The position numbers and the translations under genes were made by a program. The notes beneath the pieces were generated by a model. That model saw only the letters and a program-made list of their open reading frames with translations. It was not told the origin of the DNA and ran no database searches. 64,000 bases of DNA. Origin: Persicaria tinctoria (taxonomy: Eukaryota; Streptophyta; Magnoliopsida; Caryophyllales; Polygonaceae). Within the stretch, counting starts at the first letter, position 1, and each line of letters opens with the position of its first letter. Positions 57,555 to 64,000 of this stretch are shown here, in pieces. The stretch lies in assembly GCA_037127255.1 (NCBI GenBank), contig JBANSL010000018.1:14233175-14297174 (forward strand). The letters are read 5' to 3'.

Positions 57555-59930
57555 ATGACACTAGAAGCTGTGGTGTACCAACAAGGCCATTTGGGACGTC
57601 ACAATGACGACGACGACAAAGATCTCTGCAGCTTACTAGAGAACTGGGGCTGCTGGGATTTCAAGAACTCATCGCCAAATCAAGATCAAGATCAACAAGA
57701 GCAAGATCATGATCATGATTACCGGGGGTGCCATTGGGATCATTCTTTCGCCAATGAATTACCGTTGGCTGCGGCGGTGGCCACCTCGTCGACGTCGACA
57801 AGGCCGAAACGACGACGTGGCAGGAGCAGGAAGAAGCAGGAGGACATAGAGAACCAAAGGATCACACATATTGCTGTTGAGAGGAACCGCAGGAAGCAGA
57901 TGAATGAGTACCTTTCTGTGCTCAAATCATTAATGCCTGATTCGTATTCTCAAAGGGTCTCACTTTTTCTCCCTTACTATTTTTTTTTCTTTTCGGTTTT
58001 TTCTAACCTGCGATCAACAAAATCCGGAATGATTTCTAGATTTAGAGATAAAACTTAAAAAAATATAACATTTTTTACAAAATCTTTCTAAATATAGAGT
58101 TTTTAATGTGTAAGAAAAATATTTTTCTTTTTTATTTTGGTAAATATAGAGCGGTCATATCTGGGAATCAAATCGGAGACTATCAGGTACTATCCTAAGA
58201 TCCTTTTCGGTTCAACACGGAGTCGTTGAACCCCGAGCATGTGATCCAGCCGGCAAGAGCCACGTGTCAGGTAAACCGGCTTGCGCCGACCGGCTCGACC
58301 CACTGGTAAGGAGCAAGGTAAACCTTGGATAGAAATCCAAAGGAAATGGGTGGAGGCATGGATCGAACCCGGGACCTCCTTCCCACCCCCTTGCTCCACA
58401 CAAGTAGGCCACCTAGATTGGGAACATGGTTTATTTTTCTTTATCCCAATTTAACTCCTGAGGCATAAACACCATCTATCATGAATACGCCATTTTTTTT
58501 TCTTATTCATACATACCACCATAATTATTCATATGTGTGAATAATTTTGTCGTTTCACACAAATAATATGATTATTCAAACTTATTCGTATGAGTTATAT
58601 ACGAATAATCGTGTTGTTTCACACAAATAATTTTGTTCTTCAAATTCTCCTTTAAGGGGGTGTTTGGATTCCATTGTGTTTTTATTATAATGTAATTATT
58701 TTACCTCGTTTTATGCGAGCGTTTGGTTTTAAAAATAAAAATTTCGTAAAAACTAAGATAAAACCGCAATTTAACCAAATAATTACATAAAAAGAGATAA
58801 AATAATTGTTTTCTAATTAATACATCGCAGAATCCAAAAACACTCTAATTTAAACACATTAAAAATTGTGTTAGCCAAACACCACCTCATCATTTTGCAT
58901 TATAAACATTATGCATTTGTAATCCAGACACAGCCTAAATCTCAATTGTTGATTTTCTTAATCTAGCACTCTAAATTTGTTCGCAAATTACACCAGTGAC
59001 ATCCAAAATATCCAAAGAAATTTATACTTTTTACTTTTTTTTTTATAAACGAATAGTTACATTGTTATAGTTGAATAATCATGAAAAAAAACCGAATAAT
59101 TTCCGCATAGTACAAGATCTGTGTACACCAAAAAGGTTGTGTATATCGGAACCAACCTCTCTCTATATTTCTTCTCATTGAGAAACATTGACATCCAAAA
59201 TATCCAAACTTTTTCCTCACACATTCAGGATGCACGAGGTTTATCAGTTAATTGTTTGACCCACCAAATTAAAATACACAAATGAAGTGCATAAAATAAC
59301 AGCCATGATGAATTTTCCATTTTTGATATATGGGCACAGGGAGATCAGGCATCCATTGTAGGAGGAGCTATAAATGTTGTGAAGGAGTTAGAGCAAAGCC
59401 TGCATTGCTTGATTGCCAACAAGATGCAAATGGCCAACGACTCGCCTTTGCCATTCGGAGACTTCTTCAGCTTCCCGCAGTACTCCACAACCACCAAGTC
59501 CATGGTGGGCGGCGACAGCAGCAGCAGCAGCTTGTGTGGTGCTGCCAGCGAGAGACCATACGCCGAGGCAAGCAGGGTGGCAGATGTAGAGGTGACCATG
59601 GTAGAGAGTCATGCCAATCTCAAAATCAGGTCAATGAAACGCCCCAAGCAGCTCCTGAAACTCGTCTCCGGGCTGCAGCAACTGAGCTTCAACATCCTCC
59701 ATCTCAATGTCATTACTGCAGACCGATTTGGACTTTACTCTATCAGCCTCAAGGTACTCCTTCAGAGCTTGTAAATGAGCATATCACGATACATTTTCAT
59801 CGTTGAGCGGTCATAATGTAGTTTTATGTATTGAATGCAGGTAGAAGATGATAGCGAGCTGAATTCAGCGGATGAGATAGCCACAGCAGTGCATAAGCTC
59901 TTAAGCAAAATCGACGAAGAGGCAATGTAA
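57555..59930 (+). CDS. bHLH transcription factor, subfamily Ia (bHLH94/96-like)
   Basis: Exons 57555-57956, 59340-59753 and 59841-59930, all phase 0, 301 residues. The start MTLEAVVYQ fits the conserved N-terminus of bHLH94/96. An acidic/His-rich region follows, then a basic [10 protein letters not shown] and the bHLH (about 103-153): [17 protein letters not shown] with the H-E-R DNA contacts, loop, then [20 protein letters not shown] in exon 2. Next [24 protein letters not shown] and the ACT-like C-terminal region. Relatives bind E-boxes as dimers and act in development (the SPCH/MUTE/FAMA branch controls stomata). The final exon runs into an LTR at 59926: the last Met and the stop (ATGTAA) use the LTR's first five bases, so a few native C-terminal residues are replaced. 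The donor of intron 1 (AGG|GTCTCA) is weak. Intron 1 (1383 bp) holds a SINE and MITE pieces. Confidence 0.88.
58150..58426 (-). mobile_element. tRNA-derived SINE in bHLH intron 1
   Basis: On the minus strand, a box A-like TGGCCTACTTGTG (58412-58400) is followed about 35 bases later by a box B GGTTCGATCC (58369-58360). This is the internal RNA polymerase III promoter of tRNA-derived SINEs. A GC-rich body follows. The 3' end and target duplication are not clear. Confidence 0.55.
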
Positions 59931-61266
59931 AGACCCGGATTTTTAAATCTTAATTCTCCGAAAAAAATAAAAAAAATAAAAAAAATCGGGTTACTTAAAA
60001 TCTCTTAAAATGAATTCCGGCATATGATTATTTTAAATGGACTTTCATTCAGATTTATTTTCGCTTTCGCTTGCTAAATTGGAAGATATAATATAATTTA
60101 TTATTTAATTCAGTCGAGAATTCGATTTAAATTTGAAGTTGTAAGTCTTATATCTTTTGAGTCGGATTAAAGTCGAGTGAGCGGGTTTCATGATTTATTT
60201 TATTATATTCTATTTCTTTTTCGAGTATTCTCCTTGAGATCATATTCCTTATGCCTTCCTCCTCGTATGGGCAATTGGTCAACACACCTTTCCTCCCTAC
60301 ATGAACCCCTCTCTCAGCCCATTTTTTTTATCCAAACACAACCCACAATTCATTCCCCTCTCCCTCCCTCTTACCCGTCTGTGCAAACTGCCAAAAAAAT
60401 CAACAGAGGAGCCCTCCCCTCCTCCTCTTTTCACTCCCTGTAGAAGCTCAGAAGAACCCATCTCCCATCGCCGAATTCATCGCCATCACAGCCCCCTTCT
60501 CCCTCCTCCTGGCGGCCTGTCGCATCCACCACCACCAGAAGCCCGTCGTCCGTGAAGAATCAGCAGAGCTCCTCTGCTCGAGTACAAGTCGCCAACGTTC
60601 CTCCCGCCGAGTGCTAGCAGGACGCCGAGCAGGGCCACACCCTCCTCTTGTCTCGCTAAAAGGACACCCGCAGCACCACCTTCTTCCGTTTCGCTTTCCA
60701 CCCAGGGCCACCGGAGCACCGACGCCGCCACCGTCTTCCTCCCTCCTCTGATTTGTTTCCTGATTTCGATCGGTAAGGTTCATTCTCCTTCCACTCGACT
60801 TCAAGCTGCGAAAAGCTTCGCCTTTTGACATCCCTTTGTCAACCCAGAAAAGCTCGTACGGTTCCGTCTCCGGTGAGCCACATCGAGCCCCGATGGACCC
60901 ATCCCGGCGAGACGAAACCGCGCCTCGGTGAGCCTGTTCTCTCCTCCTTCTTCCTTTCCTTCTTGTCGTATGTGCGTGCCTTGTGTCGGAGCCCAGCATC
61001 GTCGCCGGAGAGCTCCCCTCGTCCCTTCTCTTTCCAGATCTCGAATGAGACTGATGGGGGAGGCGATGAACAGTGAACCGGGTTCACTCCCTTTTCTTTT
61101 ATTTGGTTTTGTTTTGATTGGTCCGGTTCACCTTGTTTTAATCTAAAACCGGTTTTCTTTTAAAAGAGATGGGCTTGGGCCAGACATGGATCCGGGTTTG
61201 GGGACTGGGCCTTTATTTCGGGTTAGGGTTGGGCTTTTGGTTGAGTTTTAAAAAGAGGTTTTGTGT

Positions 61267-61359
<93 letters not shown>

Positions 61360-61450
61360 ATGTTGAGTTAATAATTTATAACACATAGTTATTGTATAAT
61401 TGTTAGTAATTACTAGATTATCATTTTTATATTAATATTATGAGTTTCAT

Positions 61451-61514
<64 letters not shown>

Positions 61515-63201
61515 ATGTTGAGTTAATAATTTATAACACATAGTTATTGTATAATTGTTAGTAATTACTAGATTATCATTTTTATATTAATATTATGAGT
61601 TTCGAGTAACGAATATATTTTATGGAAATATTAAATATATTATAATTTGTTTTAGAAAATAGTGAAGCGAACTATTGAGGTTAACTTATAAAATGATTCA
61701 TTTGTTGATGTTGTGTTATAAATATGATTTTATAAAGACAATTAATTTGGTGTTTATCTTAGATAAACATTGTTGGTAAATTATTTAAAAGAGACTTTTC
61801 AAGTTTCGGAAATGTCTTTTAATAACTTGTGTTTGGGAAACTAAAATGCCGGAATTATTTCTGTAATATGATCTTGAAAGATTTGTTGAGGATTTAAATG
61901 ATAAATGTCGGGATTTGGCCAAATATGATTTGAGAAATTATTTTGAATATGAGTTGACTTAATTTGGGATTTAAGAGTTGAGAAATATTGTTGGTGAGAT
62001 TTATCAGTGATTTTGATTAAATGGTTTTGGTTGATGTCGATCATGTCGGAAAGGTTTTGGAAAATGGTTTTACCGTCGATTGGGTTTAAGGATGTTGAGA
62101 ACTTGGGTTTTGTGTGTGTGAATGTTAGTCTGGTAGCTTACAGAAGTGGCTTGATGATAAGTGTGTATCGCTTTTGGATTGCTTTGGACTTGCATTGGGC
62201 CCTTGCTTGTATTATCCTGTTGTTCTGCATCTTCAGGTAAGTTCCTTAGGGGGCTTACTCAGGTTGGACATTCATGCCTGTTGTTGCATTTTATGTTAGG
62301 TGTTGCATATGCATAAAAGCATGCCATGTAGTATCATGTTTAGGTTGCACTAATTGAATGAGCATCTGCTTACTTTATGCGTTTGAAACAGAACGGCCGT
62401 TATCTGTGATAGTCCTAGAGTCTTTGCTAGGGTCATAGGGTAGCCCAGCCTCATCGGGTACCCTGAGTCAATCGAGTCATGAACTTCCTTATATTATGAT
62501 ATGCCTGCGGGCTTTATTGTGGAGCGGGTTAGGCATGCGTGCCGCCCGATTATGATGGAATGCATTCACGAGCTGGCCAGTCTCCGCCCTATCGGAAGGG
62601 GGTGGAGGTAGGAGAGGGATATGCCACTTGGCATTGTCTTGGGCCCTTTACAGTATTTCTGCACATTATTATACCTAGGGGCATGCTAGTGTGTTTGACT
62701 TTCGTACTGCATTAGAGCATCTTTATTAGGTATAGCACATATTGTGTGGCCTCAGCGAGGACTGCCGGTCCCGCATGAGTGGCTCGATCTGACTCCTTTC
62801 CCCGTTCTTTTTTTTTAAAGGTATTTTCTGCAGATTCTGAGTGCTCGATGTCTATATGACGGGGTTTCTTTTTGGCGAATTGAAGAACCTAGCTAATTCT
62901 CTAACTTGGTATAAATGGTAATCATTCGCTTACATTTTGGTTTTGACCCGGCTCTGCCGTGACACTTTGTATCTTAACTTTGCTTCCGCTTTAATTTCAT
63001 TTGAATTGAATTTCGCGACATAGTCTTAAGACAGGTTAAGGGTACCCTACGACCCTTCGTGGCTTTTAGGGTTTGAAATCCCTCTTTCTACTAATCTTAA
63101 AATGAGTTTGAAACCTCGACCCGTACCTGGATTGCAAGATTCGAACATGGGGTTTAATCCCTTGAAACGTAACCCGGAAATCATAATTCTGGGCCGTTAC
63201 A
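59926..63201 (+). repeat. 5' LTR, 3.28 kb
   Basis: Contains a GC-rich leader (60270-61080), two TA microsatellites, and a 3' third (62300-63201) closely matching the solo LTR. Open frames in it (for example 60448-60999 minus) are Arg/Gly-rich by composition and not supported as genes. Confidence 0.9.
61274..61602. repeat. Tandem ~155-bp duplication with TA runs in the LTR
   Basis: TA run (61274-61353) plus a 95-base segment starting GTTGTATGTTGAGTTAATAA, then a shorter TA run (61459-61509) and the same segment again (61510-61602). Confidence 0.9.
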
Positions 63202-64000
63202 AAGATGGTATTAGAGCTGAGGTTGTGCAATTCGGGTACGCAAGGGTCGAGTGTATGTTTTGGAAAAATGCCCATGAATTTCAAAGGATTTGAAAGGATT
63301 TTAAAAAAAAGGGCAAAATGAACTTAAGATGCCTAACCAAAATGGGACTAAGTAATGAACTCGACTTGTAATAAAAGTGAAAAACCGACCAGACGGGAAC
63401 ACGAGTGGGTAGTAAAGGCGTTAGACCACCCCTATTGGGTATAGTTGGGAACGGTAGACAAAATATCAGCTTGTTCTTTACAGATGGGTTGGGAGACTTC
63501 ATGGAGATTATCATGAGTGTTATTAACTGATTCTATGTTGAGTGCTTGCTATGATAGAGATCTGATTTGGATACCTTAACTATGAAATGTGTATTGACTT
63601 ATTTGTGCAAACGGGATAGTGGGAGTACCCTTGTTTCTGTGTGGTCAAACCCAGCTTGTGTGGAACAGTCCCTTCCACTATGTTAACCCCTTGACTGTTC
63701 TATCTAGCCTTTTCCTGGATGTCAGTGTCTTCCGCGGGGAATTGGGTTGGTAACCACCTTGTGTCGGGAATCATGTATGGATATGAAGGTTGTTTGAGTG
63801 CGTATTGGAATGTGGTTCTTGATGGCATTTTGAGTCAAAAGTAAGGTCTTTCCGGAGTTGTCTTTCCTTATTCTTATGATGATCAGCCATTGTCTTCTTG
63901 CCATGAAGAGTCATACCGGAGTCCCACGGGAAAGAGGGGTGATGAGTCGGTTGGGAAAAGTCAATGGTTGCCCTTAGGGATCTCTGCCCGGTTGTAATGG

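Larger units (their letters stand above)
59926..64000 (+). mobile_element. Large LTR retrotransposon, 5' LTR and leader (runs off the window)
   Basis: The 5' LTR is 59926-63201 (3276 bp), TGTAAAGACCCGGATTTTT to GGGCCGTTACA. Four bases later is a primer-binding site TGGTATTAGAGCTGAGG (63206-63222), one base different from the usual initiator-Met site. 63223-64000 is leader or early gag without a recognisable protein. The base five before the LTR is GGCAA (59921-59925), which should recur beyond the 3' LTR. The LTR is a diverged relative of the solo LTR at 27655-30412. Confidence 0.9.

Overview
The window is nuclear DNA of a flowering plant, most likely a eudicot. The genes have introns and belong to plant-specific families (heavy-metal-associated isoprenylated protein, ATL-type RING-H2 ligase, subfamily Ia bHLH). 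The DNA between them is AT-rich and packed with plant transposons of almost every class. I cannot name the species from sequence alone.

Only three ordinary host genes are visible: a HIPP metal-binding protein (309-1896, minus), an intronless ATL RING-H2 E3 ligase (22805-23476, plus) and a bHLH94/96-like transcription factor (57555-59930, plus). The bHLH gene has a retrotransposon in its last codons. They do not form a pathway.

From 2722 to 10774 lies an ~8.05 kb DNA transposon with matching 19-bp terminal inverted repeats. It carries two tandem plus-strand genes: a plant-mobile-domain (PMD/MAIL1-like) gene, and a five-exon gene for a Mutator-like transposase fused to an OTU-type cysteine protease. 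Twenty-base palindromes around CACGTCCTTAAGGACGTG sit at both ends and between the two genes, beside short telomere-like CCCTAAA runs. Both genes are decayed, and a hAT MITE with an 8-bp target duplication splits the PMD gene. A 181-bp MITE at 31681-31861 has the same termini. This is the most interesting system in the window.

From 10775 to 33000 there is a miniature copia element with both LTRs, PBS and target duplication; an inverted LINE remnant; a LINE with target duplication and poly(A); Stowaway, Tourist/PIF and Mutator MITEs; an RTE-type LINE tail; the ATL gene; a long-TIR Mutator MITE; a 2.76 kb solo LTR; and a Helitron 3' end. From 33260 to 35715 is a second kind of LINE, whose reverse transcriptase is followed by a Cys/His cluster and a likely restriction-like endonuclease. 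It is embedded in ATTATTCGG-rich repeats.

From 36800 to 57300 there are TRIM elements, a U6 snRNA-like fragment, PIF MITEs, a CACTA element carrying a tRNA-like sequence, two more hAT MITEs and a complex inverted/direct duplication built on Stowaway elements. The right edge (59926-64000) is the 5' LTR (3.28 kb), PBS and leader of a large LTR retrotransposon that runs out of the window. It belongs to the same family as the solo LTR at 27655-30412.
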